Positions 1 through 7,131 of a DNA stretch of 64,000 nucleotides are shown here, piece by piece. Position 1 is the stretch's first letter. Each line of letters starts with the position of its first letter. Under the pieces are notes generated by a model that did no database searches, was not told the origin of the DNA, and was given only the letters and a program-made list of their open reading frames with translations. This DNA is from Lujinxingia sediminis. GTDB lineage: Bacteria > Myxococcota_A > Bradymonadia > Bradymonadales > Bradymonadaceae. A program made the position numbers and the translations under genes. The DNA is taken from NCBI RefSeq assembly GCF_004005565.1, contig NZ_SADD01000005.1:186001-250000 (forward strand). Direction: 5' to 3'.

Positions 1-140
1 TCGGGCGGATCAAGCTGGAGCCGGATTCGCTGGAAGGCACTGAGTTTAGCCGGTGTATGAACACGCACCGCGATCGGTGGAGTTTTCCCAGCTTTAACGG
101 CGAGCCTATCGAAGTTCGCGCGCCCTTTGTGCTGCAGTGA
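1..140 (+). CDS. C-terminal end of a TonB-like / AgmX-PglI-type protein (partial)
   Basis: Only the last 45 codons are present, read from base 3 to the TGA at 138-140; the gene starts upstream of the window. The tail contains FSRCMNTHRDRWSFP followed by a short strand ending APFVLQ. This resembles the end of TonB C-terminal-like domains of myxobacterial AgmX/PglI proteins, in which a Cys near a helix precedes an Arg-Trp-x-Phe-Pro strand. Those proteins link inner-membrane motor proteins to envelope functions. The match rests on a short stretch, so the family is tentative, but the codon pattern and the terminator just downstream support a real gene end. Confidence 0.55.
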   Translation, partial: GRIKLEPDSLEGTEFSRCMNTHRDRWSFPSFNGEPIEVRAPFVLQ

Positions 141-170
141 GCAGGGCAATCGTACGTTGTTCATAAAGGA

Positions 171-202
171 ACGCCCGGCTTGCAGAAGCCGGGCGTTTTT
201 TT
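171..202 (+). terminator. Rho-independent terminator
   Basis: An 11-bp perfect stem (171-181 with 186-196) with loop gcag is followed by six T residues. It lies 30 nt after the stop of the partial TonB-like gene and ends its transcript. Confidence 0.9.
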
Positions 203-217
203 GTGTTGGGTGCCAAT

Positions 218-907
218 TCAGGGGAAGGGTTGAGAGGCTTCTTCAAGGGCGAGTAGGTCATTGCGGAGCAGTTCCAGGTCGACTTCGGTGAGGCGATCGT
301 TGTGGGCTGCCAGGTGATCTTCGACGCGTTCGATCCAGGCATGTGCCTGCGCTGCCGCACCGGCATGCACGAAGTCTTCTGCGATCTCGAAGAGCGTGTC
401 TCCCATCGTCGCTTCTGGCTCGGTGCCAAGGGCCTCCTGGTAGAGGTGGTCGGCGTCTTCGGGCTGTCCGGCGAGCAGGGTCAGCCAGGCCCGTGCGCGC
501 GCCGCAGTGAGGGGCAGAGGGCAGGGCGCGCCTGTTCCGATGTCGATCGCGGCCAGGGCGTCTGCAAGTCGGGCGTCGCGGGCGAGGGCAGCTGCATGTT
601 GCATGGCGATCTCGCCATAGTGCAGCGCAGGGTGGTTGCGCTCGCCAGTGAGGATCGATTCGCTAAGGCTGAGAAAATCCTCGGTGCGCTGCAACTGCAA
701 GCAGCGGCGGGCCAGCGCCCATCGCTCCAGGTCGGTCTGCGCCTCTGTGGCCGGCACCTCAGCGTCCGCCGACCAGTGCAGCCAACGGTCATGGCGCGCG
801 GCCTCCCCGATGGAGGTGACCTCCCATGCGTGGTAAAGGTATCCGGCTTCGTCGTTGAAATAGTCAGGATAGTTGTCGCCAATCGATGGCGCGAAGTCGT
901 CAGACAT
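218..907 (-). CDS. Hypothetical cytoplasmic protein with TPR-like helices
   Basis: A 229-residue acidic protein without signal peptide or membrane segment. I do not recognise the family. Most of it is Ala/Leu-rich amphipathic helix pairs (residues 60-225) with the spacing of degenerate TPRs, such as ERWALARRCLQLQRTEDFLS. The N-terminal 55 residues are rich in Asp, Tyr and Trp. The ATG at 907 has a GAAAGG ribosome-binding site about 8 nt upstream. It is divergent from the DUF368 gene, with about 75 nt between the starts. Functions such as protein-protein scaffolding would be guesses. Confidence 0.75.
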   Translation of the reverse strand: MSDDFAPSIGDNYPDYFNDEAGYLYHAWEVTSIGEAARHDRWLHWSADAEVPATEAQTDLERWALARRCLQLQRTEDFLSLSESILTGERNHPALHYGEIAMQHAAALARDARLADALAAIDIGTGAPCPLPLTAARARAWLTLLAGQPEDADHLYQEALGTEPEATMGDTLFEIAEDFVHAGAAAQAHAWIERVEDHLAAHNDRLTEVDLELLRNDLLALEEASQPFP

Positions 908-983
908 CGTTTAACCTTTCGGGTCGTTGAGAAGACCCACAGAACGCGCTCTTCATCAGGGCGCGCGCAGATATGAGGCAGGG

Positions 984-2213
984 ATGCAGCGAGTGTTGCT
1001 CTATTTTAAAGGCGTATGCATGGGCATCGCCGACATCATTCCCGGAGTCAGCGGCGGGACGCTGGCCTTGATCTTGGGCATCTACACCGAGCTGGTCAAT
1101 ACGATAAAGGGGCTCAACCTTCGGTGGGTGGCGCCGCTGGGTCGGTGGCTAACGCAGGGGCGAAAGGAGGAGGACCGGCGCGCGCTTATTGCGGCTCTTG
1201 AAACACTTAATCTGGTCTTCTTGATGGTGCTCGGTGCTGGTATCGCCACTGCCATTGCCGTCGGGGGGCTGGTGCTTCCCGGGTTGTTGGAGCGCTATCC
1301 CGAGGTGATGCGAGCGCTCTTCTTCGGGCTGATCCTGGCAAGTGTGCCCGTGCCCTTTAAGATGATCGAGTTTCGCGACGGCCGCATGAAAGCCGTGGCC
1401 GCGGTCGCGGTGGTTGTGGGCGTGATCGTGGGGTGGGTGCTGACCAACCCGGCCACGACCTTTGAGACTCAGATGACCTGGAAGGAGGTTAGCTCTCAGG
1501 AGCAGACCATGCGTGATGTGGTGCGTGAGGGTCCCAGCGCCTGGGCAGCCGAGCAGGTCTACTGGGCGCCGCAGAATGAAGCGCTGCGTGAGGCCATGGG
1601 ACAGGCCTATCCCGAGTTGGACCTCGCTCCTCCGGGGGCAGAGGCTGCGCAGGACAAAGATGCGGTGAAGGCGCGCAGCGAGGCGTATGAGGCGTTGAGC
1701 ATTCCGGCCGGAACGCCCGTGCAGATCCCTCAGCCGGCGCCCTGGTACATCTTCGTGGTGGGGATGATCGCTATCTGCGCGATGATTCTTCCCGGGATCA
1801 GCGGCTCGTACCTCTTGTTGATTCTGGGCGGCTATTTCTTTGTGCTTAACGCGCTCAAAGGCGTCATCACGGGGCTGGCCTCGGGGAGTCTTCCGCTGAA
1901 CGCGGCGATGTACGTCGGGCTCTTTATGGCCGGGGCGGCCGTCGGCATTTTGAGCTTCTCGCGGGTGTTAAGCTGGTTGTTGCACCGTTTTACCGTGCCT
2001 ACGCTGGGAGTGTTGGTGGGGCTGATGCTGGGGTGTCTCAGGGGGATCTGGCCTTTTCGGGGGATGGCTTCGGGCTACGTCGTGAATGTTCTTCCGGCCG
2101 GCATCAATGGGACCGTGATCGCGTCGATCATCGCAGCTCTGGTGGGCGCGGTGTTGGTGACGGTGTTGGGCAAGGTGGGCGGGGCGCATCAATCGGGATC
2201 GTTGCAGGGTTGA
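984..2213 (+). CDS. DUF368 / PopT-family polyprenyl-phosphate transporter
   Basis: A 409-residue polytopic membrane protein of the DUF368 family. Members of this family (PopT) have been implicated in flipping undecaprenyl phosphate carrier lipid back across the cytoplasmic membrane. The two family hallmarks are visible as an internal repeat: GIADIIPGVSGGTLALILG at residues 14-32 and MILPGISGSYLLLILGGY around residue 277. The ATG at 984 is chosen because the family motif starts within 20 residues; an in-frame ATG at 927 would add 19 unrelated residues. Between the two halves lies a polar Glu/Gln-rich segment (about residues 150-265), unusually long for the family. The Rrf2 regulator follows after 22 nt and is probably cotranscribed. 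Confidence 0.88.
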   Translation: MQRVLLYFKGVCMGIADIIPGVSGGTLALILGIYTELVNTIKGLNLRWVAPLGRWLTQGRKEEDRRALIAALETLNLVFLMVLGAGIATAIAVGGLVLPGLLERYPEVMRALFFGLILASVPVPFKMIEFRDGRMKAVAAVAVVVGVIVGWVLTNPATTFETQMTWKEVSSQEQTMRDVVREGPSAWAAEQVYWAPQNEALREAMGQAYPELDLAPPGAEAAQDKDAVKARSEAYEALSIPAGTPVQIPQPAPWYIFVVGMIAICAMILPGISGSYLLLILGGYFFVLNALKGVITGLASGSLPLNAAMYVGLFMAGAAVGILSFSRVLSWLLHRFTVPTLGVLVGLMLGCLRGIWPFRGMASGYVVNVLPAGINGTVIASIIAALVGAVLVTVLGKVGGAHQSGSLQG

Positions 2214-2235
2214 TGTTTCGGCAGAGGAGAAGGTC

Positions 2236-2691
2236 ATGGAGATCAGCGCACGTACGATGTACGGGCTTCGCGCCCTGGTGACCCTTGCGGGGGCGCGAAG
2301 TTGCGAGCCCATGAGCATTCAGACCATCGCCGACGAGGAGGGGCTTCCGGGGAAGTTTCTGGAGGGGATTATGGCGGATCTGAAGCGCGGCGGGTTTGTG
2401 CGCAGCAAAAGGGGGGCGAATGGCGGCTACATGCTGGCCAGACCGGCGAGTGAGATCACGCTGCTCAGCGTGATCCGTCACCTTGACGGTCCAGTCGCAC
2501 CCCTGGGCTATGAAGATCGTACGGGGGCGGCCGAGGGGGAGTTTACCGAGCGTCAGCGGGCTTTTGGGCCGGTATGGTGTGAGGTGCGCGATGCGACGAT
2601 TCGGGTGCTGGAGCGCTACACGATTCAGTCGATCGCCGATAGTGTGCCCGAGCTGCGTCTGGAGGATTTTCGTCCTATCTACCAGATTTGA
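2236..2691 (+). CDS. Rrf2-family transcriptional regulator
   Basis: A 151-residue winged-helix regulator. The N-terminus (MEISARTMYGLRALVTLA), the recognition helix (QTIADEEGLPGKFLEGIMADL) and the wing (GGFVRSKRGANGGYMLAR) are classic Rrf2. IscR and NsrR carry three Cys that hold an Fe-S cluster in the loop after the wing. Here the equivalent loop (about residues 92-118) has only one Cys, in VWCEVRD, so cluster binding of the IscR type is unlikely. It is 22 nt downstream of the DUF368 gene and may regulate that operon. The gene ends before a strong bidirectional terminator. Confidence 0.93.
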   Translation: MEISARTMYGLRALVTLAGARSCEPMSIQTIADEEGLPGKFLEGIMADLKRGGFVRSKRGANGGYMLARPASEITLLSVIRHLDGPVAPLGYEDRTGAAEGEFTERQRAFGPVWCEVRDATIRVLERYTIQSIADSVPELRLEDFRPIYQI

Positions 2692-2720
2692 GGCGTTGCC
2701 CTTGAGGTACGTACTTCCGC

Positions 2721-2758
2721 AAAAAAAGCGCGCTCGCCAGTGGCGAGCGCGCTTTTTT
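2721..2758. terminator. Bidirectional terminator
   Basis: A GC-rich perfect stem (AGCGCGCTCGCCA type) is flanked by seven A on the left and six T on the right. It lies between the convergent Rrf2 and transglycosylase genes and can serve both. Confidence 0.92.
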
Positions 2759-2776
2759 GGTATGCGGTGGAAGCGT

Positions 2777-5700
2777 TCAGAAGTTGGGCATCTCCAGGTA
2801 ATCCTGGCGGATGTTTTGGCCGACGTAGAGGGGCTGGCCATCTTCGTAGATGCGCAGGTAGAGGTTCACAAAGCGCAGCACCTTTTTGGCGTAACCTCGG
2901 GCCTCTGCGTAGGGGATCTCTTCGATGAACTCATCAAGCGGGATCTGGTGGCCGCGCATCTCCAGCCAGGCGCCCACGCGGTGAGGGCCGCCGTTGTAAC
3001 CGGCAAATGCAAAGAGCTCCTGACCGTGGAACTTCCGCACCAGCCGGCTGAAGTAGAAGATGCCGTGGGCAATGGCGTTGTCTTCTTCGAGCAGGTCGTA
3101 GGGGCCGAAGTCTTCGTCGCCGAAGAGCTCGGCGATCTTCAGGCCTGTGCGCGGGATGACCTGAAGGAGTCCCAGGGCGTCGGCGCGGCTCAATGAATCG
3201 GGGTTAAAGGAGCTCTCAACGAGCATCAACGCCCAGATCATGTAGGGGTTGACGCCGTGTTCTTTTGCAAGGGGGATGACCTTTTCGGGGAAGGCGCGGG
3301 GGTAGGCCATCATCCAGTAGCGGCGGGCCTCGCCCTCGGGGGCGCGGCGCAGCCACCAGGTGTTACCGAGCGCGTGGCGGCGGACCAGGTGGTAGTCACC
3401 GACCTCCTGGAATGCGTGGACCAGCACGGTATCAAGACGGCGCCGGCGATCGAAGATATCCTGCTGGCGAGCGATCTGGGCACGTCGCGCCGAGGCGGCG
3501 GTCGCCACCGGGAAGCGCAGCTCATCGGACTTCATGCCCCAGAGCTGTGCCTGCTTTCGGGGCGGACGGTTATCGATGTAGTAGCCCCATCGTTGGTAGG
3601 GGAGCTCCACGGGGCTCGATCCGGCGCGGGCGCGGCGCGAGATGCCGCGAAACTCCAGGCTGACGTCACGAATGATGCGACGGGCCTCGGTGGTCCAGCC
3701 GGCTTGCCAGAGCCAGCGGCCACGATCCAGGTTGGGGAAGAGTTCGCCGGCCTCTTCGACCGCGCGGGCCAGGCCTCCGCGGTGAGTCTCATCGTCGTAG
3801 GCGGTGATGGCGTCAGGGACCGGGCCGATCATATCGCCGCGGGCGTAGTTGACAAAAGCCATGTCCGAGCCGTTGCGGCCTCCCCAGTAGATGCGGGCTT
3901 CGGCGTTGTAACGCATGCGGCTGGCGGGGCGAGTAAAGTCGACCTCACCGGAGGGAACACGTGCCTGGGGGGCGTTGCGGTCGTCGAGGCCGGAGATGTT
4001 GTCGCGGTCGGTGTCGTCGAGCTCATCGCGGGATGTGTCCGGCTCTACCCCCAGGAGTTGCGAGGGAGTCAGGAGCGGTCGGCCCGGGTTCCAGGCGAGT
4101 CCGCCACCGGGGGCGACCATCGAGGGCGTTGTTACGCAGCCGTCATCTTCCGCGTTGCAAGGTGTGGCGTAGTAGGGCCCGGTGCCGGTACGACGCCGGG
4201 GGCCCTCTTCGGCGATCGCGCCGGAGAGGGGCGTGGCGCGCGGATCTTGATAGGCGTCCGGCGCCTGACGGAAGCCGTAGAAGGAGGCTTCGTCAAAGGC
4301 ATCGAAGACCTCATCGGAGCTCTCGACGACCCGCTCGGCCTGGACGAAGCCACCATCGCTTCCGGCGCGTTGGCGAAGGTCGAGAAGGCGTCCCGCGGCC
4401 TGAAGTCCGTAGTAGCTCGTGGGGTAGGCCTGGGCTACGTCATCGAAGACCAGTGCGGCTTCTTCGGCGTTGCCGCTGCGCTCCAGCGTTCGCGCCGTCC
4501 AGTAGAGGTATTTTGCGCGGTTTTGGCCGCTGGAGCGGTCTGCCAGACGTCGCAGGTTGTCGTAGGCTTCATTAAACTTGCCGCTCTTATAGAGCAGGTA
4601 GGTGTAGTGCCATCCACGTTTGCGATGTGCGCTGTAGAGTCGATCGTAGGCGGCGAGCGCTTCGGGGTAGCGGCCGTGCTGCTCGTAGAAGTCCGCAAGC
4701 GCGCTGAGAAGCTCCCGGGCGGGCTCGCCGCGGTAAAGCGTCTCAAGCGCTTCAATGGCTTCATCAAATCGACCCAGACGCGCCAGGGCGAAGCTGTGGA
4801 AGCGGTAGAGCGTGCGCTTACCCATTCCGGCTTCGTTGCCGGCTTCAAAACGCCGCCGCGCCTCTTCAAAGTAGGGCAGTGAGGCTTCAAATTGGTGGCC
4901 GTAGTAGCGATTAAGCCCGATCTCGAGCATCACCTCATTCTCAAAGGGCGAGTCACCGCTCTCGGTCGCATGTTTTTCCAGAAGGCCGCTCAGAAGTTCG
5001 TGGGCCAGCGGCCAGAACTTGTCGACGCGAAGTTGGCGGAAGCGTTTGAGAAGCTCCTCGCGAGGGAGCTCCGCGATGACGACCCCCTGATCGCGCAGCG
5101 CATTGAGGTGCTCAAGCGCCTGCTCACCTTCTTCTTTATAAGGAAACTCAAACCAGGCCAGCTGGTAGGAGCGGGCGGCGTCCTGTGGACGGTCGAGTTC
5201 TTCGAGGGCGCGCCCTTGCAAATAGAGAATGATGTGGCGTCGCGGGTAGTCCGGGAAGGTGTCGGCGATCTGCCTGAGCACCGGGGCGGCCTGCTCATAG
5301 AGCTCGGCAGCCATAAGGGCTTCCGCCTGGGCAGCACGCGCTCGCCAGAGTATGGGGCTGTCTTTGGCTTCGTAGACGCTTCCATAGGCCTGGGCGGCCT
5401 CCTGGTGACGCTCCAGCGCGCTTAAGTTAAGTGCGCGCAGGTAATTCACGTAGTCGTCGACGGGCGTGCTGCCTTCGAGCGCATCGAGATGGGTGAGCGC
5501 AGTGGCGTGATCGCCCTGGTGGTAGGCAAGGTAGGCACGTTGGAAGTGGGTCAGGTTAAGCGCCGAGGCAGGCTCGCCGCATTCGGCGCTGAGCAGCTTG
5601 TCGAGCGCGGCAGTTGCATCTTCGGGCTTTTGCCAGAGCAGCGCCTGACGGGCCTCCTCGCGGATGCGCGCGGCCGTGGAGCATTGGAGCGCGGCGTGCC

Positions 5701-5914
5701 TCGCTGCGTCGGTCGATTGATCGAGAAGCTGGCGGGCCTGGACGAGCGCGCCCTGGCGTGTGCTCTTGGTCTGGCCTGCGCGCGCCACGGCGCTCACACG
5801 CGCTTCACCATCCTGGGCGGGAGCGGAGTCGGCGCCGAAACTAAAAAGGGCGATCGCGACGGTAGCCGCCAGCGCTCCCGCAGCCAGCCGGGGGGCGGGG
5901 GGACGTCGAGTCAT
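2777..5914 (-). CDS. Lytic murein transglycosylase with TPR superhelix (Slt70-like)
   Basis: A 1045-residue secreted or periplasmic protein that should cleave peptidoglycan glycan strands. Residues 1-34 form a signal peptide ending at SAPAQ. Residues about 50-520 are TPR-like helix pairs comparable to the Slt70 U-domain ring. The C-terminal SLT domain (about 880-1010) shows MLVESSFNP with catalytic Glu900, then ALGLLQVIPRTG, and AGYNGGPHRVGAW. The protein is about 400 residues longer than Escherichia coli Slt70. The extra length is a Pro/Asp/Arg-rich region of about 190 residues between the helical and SLT domains (about 530-720). The gene stands alone, followed by a bidirectional terminator. 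The domain call is secure; the substrate range is not known. Confidence 0.93.
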   Translation of the reverse strand: MTRRPPAPRLAAGALAATVAIALFSFGADSAPAQDGEARVSAVARAGQTKSTRQGALVQARQLLDQSTDAARHAALQCSTAARIREEARQALLWQKPEDATAALDKLLSAECGEPASALNLTHFQRAYLAYHQGDHATALTHLDALEGSTPVDDYVNYLRALNLSALERHQEAAQAYGSVYEAKDSPILWRARAAQAEALMAAELYEQAAPVLRQIADTFPDYPRRHIILYLQGRALEELDRPQDAARSYQLAWFEFPYKEEGEQALEHLNALRDQGVVIAELPREELLKRFRQLRVDKFWPLAHELLSGLLEKHATESGDSPFENEVMLEIGLNRYYGHQFEASLPYFEEARRRFEAGNEAGMGKRTLYRFHSFALARLGRFDEAIEALETLYRGEPARELLSALADFYEQHGRYPEALAAYDRLYSAHRKRGWHYTYLLYKSGKFNEAYDNLRRLADRSSGQNRAKYLYWTARTLERSGNAEEAALVFDDVAQAYPTSYYGLQAAGRLLDLRQRAGSDGGFVQAERVVESSDEVFDAFDEASFYGFRQAPDAYQDPRATPLSGAIAEEGPRRRTGTGPYYATPCNAEDDGCVTTPSMVAPGGGLAWNPGRPLLTPSQLLGVEPDTSRDELDDTDRDNISGLDDRNAPQARVPSGEVDFTRPASRMRYNAEARIYWGGRNGSDMAFVNYARGDMIGPVPDAITAYDDETHRGGLARAVEEAGELFPNLDRGRWLWQAGWTTEARRIIRDVSLEFRGISRRARAGSSPVELPYQRWGYYIDNRPPRKQAQLWGMKSDELRFPVATAASARRAQIARQQDIFDRRRRLDTVLVHAFQEVGDYHLVRRHALGNTWWLRRAPEGEARRYWMMAYPRAFPEKVIPLAKEHGVNPYMIWALMLVESSFNPDSLSRADALGLLQVIPRTGLKIAELFGDEDFGPYDLLEEDNAIAHGIFYFSRLVRKFHGQELFAFAGYNGGPHRVGAWLEMRGHQIPLDEFIEEIPYAEARGYAKKVLRFVNLYLRIYEDGQPLYVGQNIRQDYLEMPNF

Positions 5915-6094
5915 GGAAGGGTGCCTGGGTGCCGGACGAGGTCAATGAAGGTAGGGGGCCGCTCCCCAACACTGCAACACACACGAATGGAGGCGTGCGG
6001 CACTGCACGGGTGCGCGTTCGGGAAACAGCAACGCATGGCGTGGCTATTTCGCCGTACGAAAAGCTAACTCCGCGCAGCGTCGGAGGCGAGTTT

Positions 6095-6301
6095 TTAGCT
6101 CTCTTGGGCTTCGAGGGTGCGCATGGCGTCTTTGAGGGCGAGTTTTCGCTTCTTGATAACGCGTGCTTCGAACTGTTCTTCGGGGGAGAGCGATCGCAGT
6201 TTCTCGAGTGCCTGAAGTCGCTCCTTGAGCTCGAGGTGTTGAGCGCGAAGCTCGTCGAGCGAACGGGGGTCATCGGACATCGGGGTTCTGCGCTGCTGCA
6301 T
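6095..6301 (-). CDS. Small DUF465 (YdcH-like) helical protein
   Basis: A 68-residue highly charged, entirely helical protein. It matches the DUF465/YdcH pattern of two antiparallel helices: ELRAQHLELKERLQALEKL, then FEARVIKKRKLALKDAMRTL. Family members are small and widespread in Proteobacteria with no settled function. The ATG at 6301 has GAGGA 5 nt upstream; an internal ATG at 6280 lacks such a site. Confidence 0.8.
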   Translation of the reverse strand: MQQRRTPMSDDPRSLDELRAQHLELKERLQALEKLRSLSPEEQFEARVIKKRKLALKDAMRTLEAQES

Positions 6302-6431
6302 AGCGTCCTCGCCATTGGGTTAGATAAGAGGGTCTCAAGCTCATCCTTGAGAGCCTCCCCCAGTGTGGGGATCTGTGAGGAAATATTCAACCGCCACCGG
6401 TGTTATCCTCGGGTCAAAAGGCCAAAACCTG

Positions 6432-6460
6432 TTGACACACCCCTGCCCATCGGATAGCTA
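6432..6460 (+). promoter_or_regulatory. Sigma-70-type promoter of the tRNA-Gln gene
   Basis: A perfect -35 box TTGACA (6432-6437), a 17-bp spacer and TAGCTA (6455-6460) lie upstream of the tRNA. The expected start point is near 6467, giving a leader of about 35 nt. Position, spacing and the perfect -35 box support it. Confidence 0.75.
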
Positions 6461-6501
6461 TCCGCCTCCCAGAGAGGATGCCCGATGAAAAACGGGCGAA
6501 C

Positions 6502-6572
6502 TCGGGGATCGTCTAACGGCAGGACAGCGGGTTCTGGTCCCGTCAATCTAGGTTCGAATCCTAGTCCCCGAA
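6502..6572 (+). tRNA. tRNA-Gln (anticodon CUG)
   Basis: A complete cloverleaf can be drawn. The acceptor stem is 6502-6508 with 6565-6571. The D arm is 6511-6525. The anticodon stem is 6527-6531 with 6539-6543, around the loop TTCTGGT with anticodon CTG at 6534-6536. The variable region is 6544-6547 and the T arm is 6548-6564 with loop TTCGAAT. A72 at 6572 is the discriminator. CCA is not encoded, so CCA-adding enzyme is needed. The CUG anticodon reads the Gln codon CAG. Confidence 0.95.
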
Positions 6573-6674
6573 TGACGTCACCCACCAGAGCAGGGTGACG
6601 CGGCATTTAACCACGAAAGACGCCGCCGAAAGCGCACAACGCGCGATCGGGGCTTCACAGAGCAGGGAAACGAT

Positions 6675-6893
6675 ATGGCTACCAAGCGTCCCGCAAAGAT
6701 TGCGAGTAAGAAAAAAGGCAAAGCCAACAGCCGCACCTGTCCGGTGTGCGAGACTGAGATGCAGATCACGCGCGTGATGCGCTTCACCGAAGGCGCCAGC
6801 GGCATGCTGTGGGCCTGCACGAGCAACACCTGCCTGGCGCTTGTTTCCAAGCACGGCCAGCACGTGGGCAGCCTGCTCGACAAGAGCGCCTGA
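6675..6893 (+). CDS. Small zinc-ribbon-like protein
   Basis: A 72-residue basic protein: a Lys/Arg-rich N-terminus (residues 1-20), then CPVCETEM and, later, WACTSNTC. The four Cys (22, 25, 48, 53) would make a C-x2-C ... C-x4-C zinc ribbon. The ATG at 6675 has AGGGA 6-7 nt upstream, and an intrinsic terminator follows at 6938. It begins 100 nt after the tRNA and may share the tRNA promoter. The basic tail and zinc ribbon suggest nucleic-acid binding, but no specific function is recognised. Confidence 0.75.
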   Translation: MATKRPAKIASKKKGKANSRTCPVCETEMQITRVMRFTEGASGMLWACTSNTCLALVSKHGQHVGSLLDKSA

Positions 6894-6937
6894 TTGTGCA
6901 CCGCATCCTGTCGCGCGTCGTCCGCGACGCCGACGAC

Positions 6938-6967
6938 AAAAAAGCCCGCCTTCGCGCGGGCTTTTTT
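6938..6967 (+). terminator. Rho-independent terminator
   Basis: Six A, stem GCCCGC/GCGGGC, and six T (6962-6967). It closes the tRNA/zinc-ribbon unit and insulates the HEAT-protein operon downstream. Confidence 0.85.
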
Positions 6968-7131
6968 GTGGCCAGAATCAGGGTCCGCGGGTGGACTCAC
7001 TTTGGAATGATCTTGAAGAAGCGCCGTCTTATAGGTCATGGTGGCGGGCTCGAAAGTAGAGGTTCGGCGCAGGACGACCCGCAACACCGTGAGCGCGACG
7101 ACGTCGAACAACGATCGCAGGAGAAGGCTGG

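Noticed and set aside
3257-4882. A plus-strand open frame of 541 codons inside the transglycosylase gene
   Set aside because: Antisense to the secure SLT/TPR gene; no ribosome-binding site or domain visible.
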